Positions 10,630 to 21,832 are shown, counted from the stretch's first letter. The stretch: 64,000 nt of DNA from Peromyscus leucopus (GCF_004664715.2 NC_051069.1:12700501-12764500); one strand, 5' to 3'. Translations and numbers: made by a program. The notes: generated from the letters alone by a model not told the origin.

Positions 10630-11519
10630 GGTACCAGCTCCTAAAACTGCTCCCAAACCTCACGTAGGTCGATATATGGAAATATGTGGCTTGCACCTCA
10701 TTTCGTTTTAAGGTGCATATTTTTGCTTCATAACAGATAAGGACTGTTAATGACTCCTCGTTGAGGCATATTTGGGTTTTGATTGGGAAGATTTTATTTC
10801 AGTGAGAGTGATAGTATTGACCTTGGCCAAGTGGAGTGAGAAGTGCTGTAAGAACGGCATTTAGCTGGTTGGCAGTTTGCTTAGGAAAACCAGCTTGGAC
10901 CTGAGCTCTCGCCTTCTTGGTTTCTTCGGAGGTGGAAACAGGTCCACCCTGCCCGCCTCCCACTAGGAAGGCCTCGTGAAGATGTGATGTCTGTTACATT
11001 GATAAGCTGTCTTGGGCCTTTAGAGCTCACTGAGAAGCTGGCTCTGAAGTGGGGTTGCCCCTCCCCAGGTCAGACCCAAGCATGTCTGTTTCGAAGTGTC
11101 CTCCAAGGTCTGGGCCTGTGCTGCCTCCCTGACTCTGATATGGAAGAAACATCAAAACAGCTCCGGCATAGGGACGCCATGCGTTGCGAACAGTGAGAAG
11201 TGAACTCTGCAACAGAGGTCACCCCTGCTTACCCTGGATGTAAAAGTTCCTGCAGCTGGAAAGGGAAGCTGCGAGTTCAGTCCTGGAGAGAAAGCTCAGT
11301 TCAAAACTCCAGCTGCTGCCTCTGCCTCCCCTGTCGGTTTCTCCTGGGTGTCCTGAGCTCCCAGTTTGATACATTACCTCTGTTTTACTGTTTGTCCTTT
11401 TATTCAGAAGCCTCATCCAAGGGGCACTCTCTTCTGAGAACTCCAACTTGCTGCCATAGAGGAGCTTCCCCAGTCAATGTCTGCTGGACGTTGTGTATAC
11501 CCAATTGATGATGTTTTGC
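10630..11519. other. unassigned sequence
   Basis: About 0.9 kb of unique sequence. Several frames of 60-100 codons show no recognisable domain. Confidence 0.45.
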
Positions 11520-11599
11520 TATCCATCCATGCATCCATCCATGCATCCATCCATGCATCCATCCATCCATCCATCCATCCATCCATGCATCCATCCATC
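11520..11599. repeat. (ATCC)n tetranucleotide array with higher-order ATGC spacing
   Basis: ATCC repeats in which every third unit is often ATGC, giving a 12-bp higher-order period over the first half. It accounts for the MDGW-rich frames on the minus strand. Confidence 0.95.
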
Positions 11600-11646
11600 T
11601 ACTTCTTCCTATCTATTCATTTACTTTGACCTAGTGTTGACTTAAT

Positions 11647-12000
11647 TGTCTTGGTTTGCTTTCTATTACTGTAGTAAACACAATGACCAAAAGGAATGTG
11701 GGGAAGAAACTTGGTTTGGCTTATACATCCCAGGTTATAGTCCATGGAGGGGAACTGGGGCAGGAACTGAAGCAGAAGCATGGAGGAGCACTGCTGGGTC
11801 TGTTATACCACCCAGAACCACCTGCCCAGGTGTGGTACTGCCCGCAGTGAGCTTGGCCCTCCCTCTTCAGTCATTAATCAAGAAAATATCCCCCATAGAC
11901 TTGCCTATAGGGAATCTGATGGAGGCATTTTCTCAGTTGGCATTCCCCTTCCCGGATAATTCAAGCTTTTTGTCAAGTTGACAAAAACTTAATCAGGACA
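11647..12000 (-). repeat. MaLR solo LTR with target duplication
   Basis: The element starts TG and ends CA and is flanked by identical 5-bp TTAAT at 11642-11646 and 12001-12005, as expected for ERVL-MaLR insertions. On the minus strand it reads 'tttttgtcaacttgac' near the start and a polyadenylation-like end. No internal region or second LTR is present. Confidence 0.85.
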
Positions 12001-12005
12001 TTAAT

Positions 12006-12424
12006 AAACTTGCTCACTCAAAACTGACTATTGTAGCTCATTCTCCAAACCATACAAAACAAAAGCTTCAGGAGCTTCCAAGTCTGTGTGAGAATGGACC
12101 CAGCAGCAGCTTTTTCCGAGCCTGGGCTTTCTTGGAATCTGAGGTGGAGGCAAGACTTGTCCCAAGAGGAAACTTTCAGAATATTTTCCTTTGAAACTCC
12201 TAGTGTTCTGCCGGCCCGGGGATTCCTTCCTGTCTGCTGATTTCTCCTGACTGGGCCAGCACCGTTTAATTACGAAGAGCGTCCACGGAGGACGGTTCTG
12301 CTTTGCTGCGTTAGTCTCAGAGCGGCCCACATGCTGCTGCTCCATGACCAGCATCAGAAGAACAAATGGGCCACAGGGCTCTTCTTTAGTTATTTTTCCA
12401 GTGAGTGGGATAAGTAACTGTTCT
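12006..12424. other. unassigned sequence
   Basis: Unique sequence. The minus frame at 12028-12354 (108 codons) has no recognisable motif. Confidence 0.45.
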
Positions 12425-12535
12425 TAGTCCAGATTTAAATATGAAGAAACTAAGGTTCAAAAAGGTTATTTATTTGGCACCAAGTTGCTCAGAGCCTGGC
12501 CTTGAACCAATCTGTCTTATCCTGAAGTAGAGTTT
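12425..12535 (+). repeat. MIR-like SINE remnant
   Basis: 'atgaagaaactaaggttcaa' followed by 'gcctggccttgaacca' follows the MIR core order. Confidence 0.55.
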
Positions 12536-12559
12536 TCTTTTAATTAGCACCTATATTTC

Positions 12560-13470
12560 ATCTATTAATCATTTTTGTATTATGTGTATAATGTTTTTTT
12601 ATCATTCTACTTCCTATCACTATCTCTCATGTCTCTTTCACTCCTGATGACCCCTTCTCTTCCCATCTAGTGGTGCTAATGTTTTCATCCCTCTATTATT
12701 TAATGACCCAATGAGTTGTATTAGGGCTGTTACAGGCGTACAGACACCTATCCAGTTTCCACCACTGAAGGAAATGTCTCTCTCTCCCCCCATATCCACT
12801 AACTGTATATATCCTCAAGGATGAGATGTGCCATGTGAGCTCTTCCTTGCCCATGACAGCATGTGGATGGCCTACCTATGTGCAGATCTTGCTTGGTGAA
12901 TCACAGCTGTCGTAAGTTCAGGGACGCAGTGGCCACGTCGTTCCTCAGTCAACACTCCATAGTCACCTCTGTCCACATTCTTTCACCGCTTACATTCTTC
13001 CTGCCATTTCTTCTTTAGTGTTCCCCTAGCCTTGGGGGATGATATAAACGCCCTGCCGCTGCCTGAGCATTCAGCTGTCACTGAGTCTAATCACACTGAC
13101 CAATTGTGAGCCTCTGCACTTACCCCTGCCCATTGCAAAAAGAAGCTTCTCTGATTAAGGCTGACAGCAGCAATATCCTATGGGCATAAATATAGTTATT
13201 TAGAAGGCAATGTGATGGGCATGTCATGTCCACTTAACAAAAAAAGAAGCAGTAGCTTCTCCATTAGTGTATGACGGTCCCCAGTCATGTGCTTTTGACC
13301 AGGTTTACAGCACCAGATAAGGAGTCCTTCCTGTGGAGTGGACCTCATGTCAAATCGGAAAGTGGTTGGTTACCTCTGTAACACACTTGGCCATTATCAC
13401 ACCATTGGGCAGATCCTGCTAAGAAATTGTCCTTCACCTCAGCTTCAACCAGGGATCAAAGGCAACAGCG
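12560..13470 (-). repeat. rodent L1 (Lx-type) fragment
   Basis: A long series of landmarks matches a rodent L1 non-ORF segment: 'tgggggatgatataaacg', 'tgcaaaaagaagcttctctg', 'tatttagaaggcaatgtg', 'gaaagtggttggttacctct'. Strand is the less certain part of the call. There is no intact reading frame. Confidence 0.6.
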
Positions 13471-13539
13471 TTAACACAGAATCCTGCCTCCTCTTCTTCC
13501 TTCTCCTTTAAGTACATCTTAGGTAACCGTCCTTTTCAC

Positions 13540-13670
13540 TTTGTGAGGTTGATGGAACTGAGTTTTTAGCCCCATTTTACATATTAGGAAACTGAGTCTG
13601 AGGCATGACACAGCCTGCCCATGACACTATAAAATTTGCAGTGGAATGACACCTGATTGTGAGCTAAGAT
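13540..13670 (+). repeat. MIR SINE remnant
   Basis: 'ccccattttacatattagga', 'aactgagtctgaggcatg' and 'cagcctgcccatgacact' match the MIR core in order. Confidence 0.7.
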
Positions 13671-14345
13671 TCCCTTTCCAACATATTTGAAAGCAATGAG
13701 GTTTTTTAATGTCCTAGGTTTGTGACCTGATGAAACATTCAGGTTAGTCCACTGAAATCCCTGTTCTCTGAACTTGACCTCTGGTCCGGCCTTCTGTTAT
13801 GCTGAGCATGGTCTGATGATCTTCCAGGAGTGGTTCCAGTACTCTGTCTTCAAGCATGCCAGCTCTCTACTCTTCCTTCAACTACTCTCGCCAGCTAAAG
13901 CTTCCAGATGTGGAGTGAAGGGCCAGGCTAAGGAAAAGTGTCAAATGAGTGATCACCACAGTCACTTCTGCTATCCTCATCAGTGCTGGTGGCTTTTTCC
14001 CTAGGGAATGTCCCCAGACTTCCTTTTTCATAATGGAGTTATGGTTCACCAATATTGACTAATTTTGACTCAAAATGATTGTGGTTGAGTGGTGGTAGCA
14101 GAGGAGCTTAGTGTAAATTCATCTTTAAAATGTTTTGAGATCATTATAAGAAAACTGAGCTCAACCATGCATGGCCTCCTGACTGTTGGGTATTGCCAGA
14201 CTTTCTGGGGAGAAGGGGACCTAAGTAGAGTAGAATTTGGAAGCAAAGTTGTAGACCCTAGACCTACTTCATCGTCTGTGGAAGAGGAAACCACAACCCA
14301 GGTAACTTACCTAAGGCTCCGAGCTCTTTAGAAGAAGTGGAATGA
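13671..14345. other. unassigned sequence
   Basis: No gene or clear repeat is recognised. Two overlapping frames near 14070-14331 lack motifs. Confidence 0.45.
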
Positions 14346-14665
14346 GGCCTGGGCTGACGGTTCAGTTGTTAAGTGCAAACAAGAAGACCTGAGCTAGATC
14401 CCCAGGGCCTGTCTAAAACAGCGGGGGGTGGGGGGGTGGGGGGTGGCATACTCTCACCATGCCAGCACTGGGAGAAGGAGATGGGCAGATCCCTGGGGCT
14501 TGCTGGCCCGTCAGCCTAGCCTACATGGCGAGTTCTGTGTCAGTGAGAGATCCTCCCTTGGAAACTTGAGTAGGTGGAATCCTAAGAAATAACAACCCAA
14601 GGTTGACTTCTGACCACCACACACATGACCCCATGCTTCTGTACTCATGCATGTGCATGCGCGCG

Positions 14666-14709
<44 letters not shown>
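14346..14709 (+). repeat. B4-type SINE with G-tract and (CA)n tail
   Basis: Head 'ggttcagttgttaagtgcaa', middle 'cagatccctggggcttgctg', and 'cagtgagagatcctcc' before a CA tail (14660-14709). A G-rich insertion at 14423-14446 sits between head and middle. Confidence 0.85.
14423..14446 (+). other. G-quadruplex-prone tract
   Basis: The run is G6-T-G7-T-G6-T-G2, which fits an intramolecular G-quadruplex on the plus strand. It lies inside a B4 SINE. Confidence 0.8.
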
Positions 14710-14714
<5 letters not shown>

Positions 14715-15107
14715 TCATAGAGTGGCACATTAGTATTAATAAGCATTTTATGTCATTCCTCAGTAGGTGGCTGTGAGTATCCGCAGCATAGACTATTCTC
14801 TCTGCCCATGCTCCGTGAACTCTAGCCTACTGACAGGTTCCCTTTTCAGGCTGTGAGAATAATTATTGTCAAATACCATTTCATGATTAAAAACGTTCCA
14901 CCCAGGCAGAGCTCCCCTTTCACAGTAATTACTTGTGGCAAATTTCCCTTTCTAAAAGAAAATAAATGCTGAACAAATTGAAGTCAGATCATTTTCCCTC
15001 TTCCCTTGCAAAAATGGTTGTGTGAGAGATGATTCAGTTTGGGTGCGTGGGACATTTTATGTGTATTATATATTTAGTCTCGAGTATCCTTACTACCCAT
15101 TCCTGTA
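14710..15107. other. unique AT-rich stretch, candidate conserved element
   Basis: No repeat is recognised. Within 14850-14990 there are 'gaataattattgtc', 'cacagtaattacttgtgg' and 'aaagaaaataaatgctg', a texture often seen in conserved enhancers. This is inference only. Confidence 0.35.
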
Positions 15108-15503
15108 GGTTTTATGCTTTGTTTCTGTTACCGTAATAAAACACTCTGACTAAAAGCAGATTAGAGAATAAAGGATTTATTTTATCCTGTAATTTGAGGT
15201 TCCAGGCCATCAGTTCAGGGAAGTGAAGCCGGGAAACTTCAAGCAGCTAGATACATCACACCCAGGCGAGAGCAGAAGAGAAATGAAGGCACCATGCTAC
15301 TGCTTGCTCAGAGGCTCCCTTCACTCTCGTACAGCCCAGGACACTCACCTGCCTCCCGCCTGCCCAGGGAAGGGTGCTGCCACAGTGGACTGGGTCTGTT
15401 CTGAACATAGGCCCAACTGATGTACACAGTCCCTCAACTGAGACTCCATTCTCAGGTGATTCTAGATTTTTCCCTGTTGACAGTCAGAACTAATCCGCAC
15501 ACC
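15108..15503 (-). repeat. MaLR-type LTR, antisense
   Basis: 'tttctgttaccgtaataaaa', 'aaaggatttattttatcctg' and the end 'tgttgacagtcagaactaat' follow the antisense rodent MaLR order. Flanking duplications are not clear. Confidence 0.7.
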
Positions 15504-15661
15504 ACATCATAAAATAGCCCCCTTCTGTAGTCGGAGCTGAATGGGTGTCCATCTTCCTTTCCAATTAACATTTCTTTCATTCTGTTCTGCCTTCTGGCGA
15601 GATTTTTAAGCCCTTAATTCTTTCATTAGCAGCCATGACTCCCTACTTCTTGGCTGGCTTG

Positions 15662-15815
15662 GGGGTTCTGGTTCTAGTGGTGTAACCCTGGGAAAGTTAG
15701 ATTTTCCAAAGGCCAGTTAGAAAATAATGGGAAGAATAGTTTTGCCCCACAGAGTCGTTACTGTGTGGCTGAAATGAGAAAGCCACTTCCTAGAACACAG
15801 CCTGTTGTGTAATTA
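15662..15815 (-). repeat. MIR SINE remnant, antisense
   Basis: 'tgtaaccctgggaaagttag', 'ccccacagagtcgttactgt' and 'cctagaacacagcctgttg' follow the antisense MIR order closely. Confidence 0.6.
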
Positions 15816-15943
15816 CCATTTGGAAGCAAGTGGCCATGTTCCCTGTGTTCCTGCATTGACTGTAGCTTGCTGGTTTGCTCAGATCTTCGTGAAACCTTTA
15901 TGGGAATTTGTTGTCCACATGCCTCATTCTGATTCTCTTCTGG

Positions 15944-16212
<269 letters not shown>

Positions 16213-16557
16213 TATATATATATATCCTTGCAATCTCCTCTGTTTGTTGAGATGACTGATGCTTGGTGGTGACAGTGAACTTCTAGAGTGTGAGCCAATT
16301 CAATAGGGGTTCTTTTCCTAGAGACCCCCACCTTGCCTTGAGTTAAATAGAGTACCAATGGGGAGTATGTGAGGGTACCATAGAAGCAGCTTTTATGTTA
16401 AACTTCGAATTTCTGAAAACACTACCTGTTATCTTTCTACTACTTCATAAAGCTTTCGGGTCAATTCTGAGAAGACTCCTCAGGTCTAGTTATCTTTGGG
16501 TATGGAAGTGACTGGCTACAGTCACACTGAACTGCATTGCAATTGCATCAAAATTGC
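16213..16557. other. unassigned sequence
   Basis: A short AT array (about 16213-16225) is followed by unique sequence. Confidence 0.45.
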
Positions 16558-16652
16558 AGCCAGTGCCAGGGATACAGCTCAGTGCTAAGGCATTAGTCTG
16601 CCATGTTGAAGTCTTTGGTTCAACCTCCAGTTCTACAATAGATGAATAAATA
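16558..16652 (+). repeat. ID-type SINE
   Basis: 'gggatacagctcagtgctaa' and 'ttggttcaacctccagttct' mark a diverged tRNA-derived head, ending in an A-rich tail with 'aataaataaaa'. Confidence 0.6.
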
Positions 16653-16746
16653 AAATCTGACTGAATTTCCTCTATTTATTTTGTGACACTTCAGGTTTTT
16701 CTTCCTTTTTATATGATGTGTGTGGATCTCTCTGTGTCTCTGTCTC

Positions 16747-16755
16747 TGTGTGTGT

Positions 16756-16789
<34 letters not shown>

Positions 16790-16815
16790 CTGTGTGTCTG
16801 TGTATCTATGTCTAT
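16747..16815. repeat. (TG)n microsatellite with TCTG interruptions
   Basis: TG repeats broken by TCTG units, grading into TCTATG-type repeats. Confidence 0.95.
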
Positions 16816-17539
16816 GTGTCTCTGTCTGTGTCTGAACAAACTTGTACATGTGCCTAGGACAGGAAAATGGGCCATTTGAATCAGTTCACATCTCACTACA
16901 GGAAAAGAAATTCTATTGTTTTTCCTCTGCCTCTGGAGTCAGTGGCTTTTGCTAACGCCTGGGGACCAGTGTTCAGCCCCACAGCTCAATGGAAATTGCG
17001 CTATGGAAGATCAGTGCTAACTTGTTCTTGCTGACTAAGGCCACAGCTTCTGAGTCTCATATGTGACTAGATTAGTGAGTGCCTTGAGAGCTACAGCACT
17101 CAAGACATTGTCAACAGAATATAATACCCAAAGCAATGTGGTTTAGAGCAGCTCTTGTTTGACTCATGTCTGCTGTTGCCACAATCGCCAGCAGGGAATC
17201 TTGCATCTAGATGTCTATCCAGTTTCCAGAGTGGAGAAACTGTTGCTGTGTATGTACATTTCACATAATCCTATTAATGACTTTGTTCATGTATTATTTT
17301 GAGGCTTTGGAAAGTTTTAAGCACCTTGTAGGTGACTTTCACATTTCTTAACCTGTCTTCTGTGTATTTCATCCTTTTTTCGCTATTGTGAATTTGCTCT
17401 AGTATAGTTCAAATGTACTTACTGTTCATAAATATGAAAGTCTTGAATTCTGTAAATTCCTATTTCCTTTGTTTCTTTTTGGCATTTAAGGCTCATAACT
17501 ATATCATCTTCTAGTCACAATGATCTGACCTCTTCCTGA
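16816..17539. other. unassigned AT-rich sequence
   Basis: No gene is recognised. The right half may be diverged L1 continuous with the next feature. Confidence 0.4.
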
Positions 17540-18690
17540 TCAATTTTTTTTTAACCTTCAGGTCTTTTCTTATCGAATTACATAGGCTACGACCTCCAAT
17601 ACAATGTTAAATAAAAGTTAAATTCTTGTCCTAGTTTAGATATTATCAGAAATGCATCTTGAATTTCTCCCTTCTGCATAATATAAATTACTAGGAAACA
17701 ACAGATTTATTATTATATTAAGATAGCATTCTTTTGTTTTGAATGTTCCGATCAAGAATAGGCAGTAAAAACTGATGCAGTGGGCACATCTGGTACCCTG
17801 GCACTTGGGAAGCAGAACTAAGAGGATGGCCTCAAGTTTGATGCCAGTCTCATCTAGATAATGAGTTCCAGAACAGCCAAGGCCACACAGAGATACCCTG
17901 ACTCAATCCTTCATCCTACAAAAAAAAAAAAAAAAAAAATTGGGTATTAAGTGACAAATACTTATAACTTATTAATAGGAAAAGTTAATATATCTTCTAC
18001 AATTAAATGGTCTTTATTCCTGTCATAAAACACCTGATTATGATAGTTCTGTCAGTATCATGGAATGTTTGTTAATATTGATATCGTGATTTTTACACCA
18101 ATGTGTACACATTCATTTTTTTCAGTGCTCACTTTGGAGTATGTGAGAGATGTGTCTTACATCTAAGTTCTTCGATAGTTTTGATAAGTTTGGCATTTCC
18201 TGCTCTGTGAGGCTGGATGGAAGCCTTCATGGAACCGACCGAGTCTGGTACTTTTAGGGAAGAAGCTCCTTACCTATGATCCTCTTTTTACTCCTTCATG
18301 GAAATCAGGCTGTTTACATTTCCTCTTCTGGAGTCCGTTTAGGCAAATTCTATTGTTTTTGAAAATAGTCCCATTCATCTAGGTTTTCATATGTGTTTGT
18401 CTTGATTTTAGTAAAGCAGTCTCTTATGATTGCTGCTTAGATCTTGCAGTTGTTTCTTTAGAACATTTCTTACTGTGAATGGTTTACTCCTTCCCCTTTC
18501 CTGATTAAGCTAGTTAGCAGATGGCTATCTTACCCTCTGAAAGCTTTTAGTTCTATTTATTCTATTAGTGAGTTATTCCATCGCTCTAATACCTGCTGTT
18601 ATTTTTATTAATTCCTTCCTGATGCTCCTCCTCAGTTTATTTTTCCTGTTCTAACTTCCACTGCCCACATTTTCTGTGGTCTTGCTCTTA
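17540..18690 (-). repeat. old L1 ORF2 fragment, antisense, split by a B1
   Basis: Landmarks in order match the antisense reverse-transcriptase region of L1 ORF2: 'gacctccaatacaatgttaa', 'gtctcttatgattgctgctt', 'cttttagttctatttattct' and 'attaattccttcctgatgct'. The sequence is highly diverged with many stops. A B1 at 17762-17939 interrupts it. Confidence 0.65.
17762..17939 (+). repeat. old B1 SINE with A-tail
   Basis: 'cctggcacttgggaagcaga', 'gagttccagaacagccaagg' and a 19-bp A-tail (17921-17939) show a complete but diverged B1. Confidence 0.8.
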
Positions 18691-19017
18691 CCATTAGTAT
18701 ATCCATAGTGTCCCAGTTTCTACTCAGTTACCTTTCAGTTGGCTGGCGTTTATCTTCTAGGAATTTCTCCAGAAGGGCTCATGGGATCAGTACTGTGAGT
18801 TCCTGAATGTTAAAGCATATTGTCCTAAAACATGATTATGACTGTGTATCAAAAAAAAAAAAAAATAGGGAAAGCTGTAGTGTGGCGGTCAGGCATTATG
18901 GGAGAGGGACTAGAAGGAGACAGATCTCCAGAAGTACATTGTTTTTCGGGTTTTATGAAATGTGCTACCTCTAAAGTCTGCCTTGTCTTCTGTATGTATC
19001 CCTCTCTATACTGTTTG
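18691..19017. other. unassigned sequence with A-run
   Basis: It includes a 15-bp A-run near 18851-18865. No gene is recognised. Confidence 0.45.
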
Positions 19018-19026
19018 CTATATGGA

Positions 19027-19057
<31 letters not shown>

Positions 19058-19238
19058 TTTTTTTTTTTTTTTTTGGTTTTTCAAGACAGGGTTTCTCTGT
19101 GTAGCTTTGCGCTTTTCCTGGAACTCACTTGGTAGCCCAGGCTGGCCTCAAACTCACAGAGATCCACCTGGCTCTGCCTCCCGAGTGCTGGGATTAAAGG
19201 TGTGCACCACCACCGCCTGGCCAACTATATGGATCTCT
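19018..19238 (-). repeat. young cricetid B1 with target duplication
   Basis: The flanks 19018-19031 and 19225-19238 share 'ctatatggatctct'. Between them lie a CT array, a poly-T tract (19049-19074, the antisense tail) and a near-complete antisense B1 with the cricetid 'tagctttgcgcttttcctgg' variant. It is intact enough to be recent. Confidence 0.95.
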
Positions 19239-19263
19239 TAAAAAAGAAATCTTAGTGTTTGTC

Positions 19264-19472
19264 AGGGGCCGGAGAGATGGTTCAGTGGTTAAGAGCACAT
19301 ATTGCTCTTCCAGAGGGGCCAGGTTCCGATCTTGGCACCCATGCTGGGCAGCTCACAACCATAACTCCAGCTCCTGTGGATTCAATACCCTCTTCTGGCC
19401 TTCATGGGCACACACACATGTACATGCACATGCACACACATGCACGTGCATGCACACACACAAAAATAAGAT
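19264..19472 (+). repeat. B2-family SINE
   Basis: Head 'gccggagagatggttcagtg', middle 'gctcacaaccataactccag' and 'accctcttctggccttcatg', then a CA/ACATGC-rich tail ending 'aaaaataag'. Confidence 0.92.
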
Positions 19473-19960
19473 TTTTAAAGTTGTGCTGTTTTATCTCCTG
19501 ATTCTTCCAGAAGTGGAAGATGCCAGGTTTTTCTTCTTTGTTCTCGAGTTTGGATTATTTCCACATGAACGGGGGACGTCCTGGCTTGTGCAATCGTGCT
19601 CACAGCAGAAGTCAGTCCACTTGTGTCTTCTCAAACTTTGCTTTTTCAATTTAAAAAATTAAACACATACACATTATAGGGGATTTGGATCCTGAGAAGT
19701 ATAAAAAGAAAATTAAAACCACCAATGCCGTTAAAATCTTGTATGCTTCTTTCTAATCCTTTTTCCATGCTTACATATTTTCTCTCCCTTAGGGAATTGG
19801 GATTTCTCTAAGCCTACGGCCTGTGTCCAGATTTTTTTTCCACACAAGTGTTTCCCCATATCCCTAAGAAAAGGTTGTACTGACCATATGAAGTATTTTG
19901 TCATTTCAGATTGGTAGAAATGTAGGTGGCTCTATTTTTTAATTATAATTTGTACTATTC
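19473..19960. other. unassigned AT-rich sequence
   Basis: No gene or repeat is recognised. Confidence 0.45.
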
Positions 19961-19961
19961 A

Positions 19962-20150
19962 GGTTGGCAAATTATAGCTTATAGACTAAACTCAGCCACT
20001 GGTGTTTGTTTTTATTCATAAGTTTTATAGTGGAACACAGTTATGCCTATTTATTTATGTATTATCAATGGCAAGTTCTTTGATAAAATGGTGGCATTGC
20101 GTAGTTACATAAGAGACCAGTCAAGTCTAAAACATAAACTATTAGCCTTT
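19962..20150. repeat. eutherian hAT-like DNA transposon fossil
   Basis: 'ggttggcaaattatagctta', 'ataagttttatagtggaaca' and 'cacagttatgcctatttatt' match, in order, the common eutherian element whose consensus begins with a 'ggtcggcaaact'-type end. The copy is old. Confidence 0.6.
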
Positions 20151-20178
20151 TAAATCAAAGTTTCCATGTGATTGTGCT

Positions 20179-20214
<36 letters not shown>

Positions 20215-20411
20215 TCCAGGCATATTTCTGTGAATATATGTATATTCTCAGCATTTTCCCAAAGAAAATGAAGTATTTTGGTCAAAGGGATGTGAATATC
20301 CTTATGGCATTGCCAGACTGTCCACCAGAAAAGCTAATACACTATTATCTATTATGAGAAAGTGAAAATCTGTCCCTTTGCTCACAGTCATGATGACAAT
20401 GAGCACAGTCT
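20151..20411. other. unassigned sequence with A-tract
   Basis: An A-tract of about 27 bp (20183-20210) is flanked by unique sequence. I see no retrocopy upstream of it. Confidence 0.5.
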
Positions 20412-20736
20412 TGTTTGTGTGGGGGTAAGGGTTATGCACAAGTGAGTGTAAATGTGTGTGGAGGCCAGAGGACATCCTCAGGTGTCATTCTTGGGTGCCA
20501 TCCACCTTTTTTTTTTTTTTTTTTTTTTTTGAGACAGGGACTTTCTCTGGCATTGAACTCACCGAATCGGCTAGACTGGCTAGAAGGCTCTCGGGCGCTG
20601 CCTGTTACAGTTTCCCCAGGACTAAGATTACTAGTGCACTCCACACCCAGATATTTTTAAGTGGGTTCTAGGGTTCAAACTCAGATTCTCATGCTTGCAA
20701 GCAAGCAATTTACCAACTCAGCTGTCTCCCTGCCCC
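20412..20736 (-). repeat. B4-type SINE, antisense
   Basis: 'gtgtgtggaggccagaggac', a poly-T tract (20506-20530), 'gagacagggactttctctgg' and the head region 'taccaactcagctgtctccc' give the full antisense B4. Confidence 0.9.
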
Positions 20737-21043
20737 ATAATTACATTTTTAATCTTTACAAAATTAGAAAGTTGAGGAAGAATGTCTTATTTCTGCTTGG
20801 TTCAATTGCTGAGGAGGTGGAATGTTTCTTTGTTATCACCACGGGCTCCTTTTTGAATGACCTGTGCATGCCTTTGGCCTGTTTTCAGGTTGGGAGGTGG
20901 TGATCTTCTCTTGCTGGCCTGTGAAACCCATTTATACATGATGGAAATTGTGACGGCTTTTCTCAAAACAGTGGTACTGTCAGTGTCCCATGGTTGATGG
21001 GACTCCATTCATCTAAAGTAGTTTGGCGGCTCTCACAGTTTCA
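20737..21043. other. unassigned sequence
   Basis: No gene or repeat is recognised. Confidence 0.45.
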
Positions 21044-21062
21044 GTGTGTGTGTGTGCGCGCA

Positions 21063-21111
<49 letters not shown>

Positions 21112-21832
21112 ACACGAATGTGGAGACCAGAGAACAACCTTGGCAGTCCTTCCTGGAATGCTATCTGTTGTATCCAGAGTCCCCCAAAGACCACCAAGAG
21201 ACCAATCCGATGCAAAAGCAAAGAGTCTTTACTTTTGCTACTTAACTTGACACAGCAGCAGATCAGGAGAGAACTCAAGTAGAAATGGGGCAGGGTTTTT
21301 ATAGGGGTTAAAGCAAGGGGGCGGGTCTTGAGGTCTACAGACTACATAGGAACAGATTCAGGGTTGGTTTATGTGAGTGGCAATCATGTTAGTAACTTTT
21401 AATTGATTAGGGTTAGTTGGGGGTTACAGTTATCCATTTTGGGCAGGCCTGAACAAATCCCATGCTTTGTCCTGGAGCTGCTGTGGAGTCTGGCTGGCCT
21501 AGCATGTACTGACTGTGTGGGGCTGGCTCAGTGGCCAGCGTGCTATCTCCCTGTCCCTGCTGGCAGGAGCATCAGTGATTAATTGTCTTTTGTTCAAAGC
21601 CTTCCCAGAAACTGCTTGGTCAGTCTCAGGAAACTGAAATTGAGGCCTGATCTCGGAGAGAAGACAGAGCAGCCTGCTAAGGCATCTGCTTGGTCCTTTC
21701 ACTATCTACCTGTGTTTTTCAGACAGTCTCCTAACTAGTCTTGATCTCTAGGCTGGCTGACATGTGAGCCTCAGGGATCCACCTGCTCAGCCTGCCAGCG
21801 CTGGGATTGAGAGTGTGCACTAACACACCTCC
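21044..21832 (-). repeat. B4-type SINE split by a solo LTR
   Basis: The GT tail (21044-21108) and 'gtggagaccagagaacaacc' form the left piece, and 'cagacagtctcctaactagt' to 'gagagtgtgcactaacaca' form the right piece. They join logically once the LTR at 21166-21701 and one CTATC copy are removed. Confidence 0.8.
21166..21701 (-). mobile_element. solo endogenous retrovirus LTR
   Basis: A 536-bp element begins TG, ends CA and is flanked by CTATC at 21161-21165 and 21702-21706. On the minus strand it has a TATA-like 'cctataaaaaccctgcc', then 'gtaaagactctttgctt', then a U5-like 'tgcatcggattggtctct'. That U5 resembles gammaretrovirus-like ERV1 LTRs, though a 5-bp duplication also fits ERVL. No gag, pol or env lies beside it, so it is a recombined solo LTR. 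Confidence 0.8.

Noticed and set aside
11400..11598. Frames rich in MDGW repeats
   Set aside because: They are translations of the ATCC array.
18840..18866. Processed pseudogene tail at the A-run
   Set aside because: The sequence upstream is old antisense L1 and unique DNA, not a recognisable mRNA.
21166..21701. Remnant of a complete provirus
   Set aside because: Target duplications directly flank the single LTR and B4 sequence resumes on both sides, so there is no internal region.
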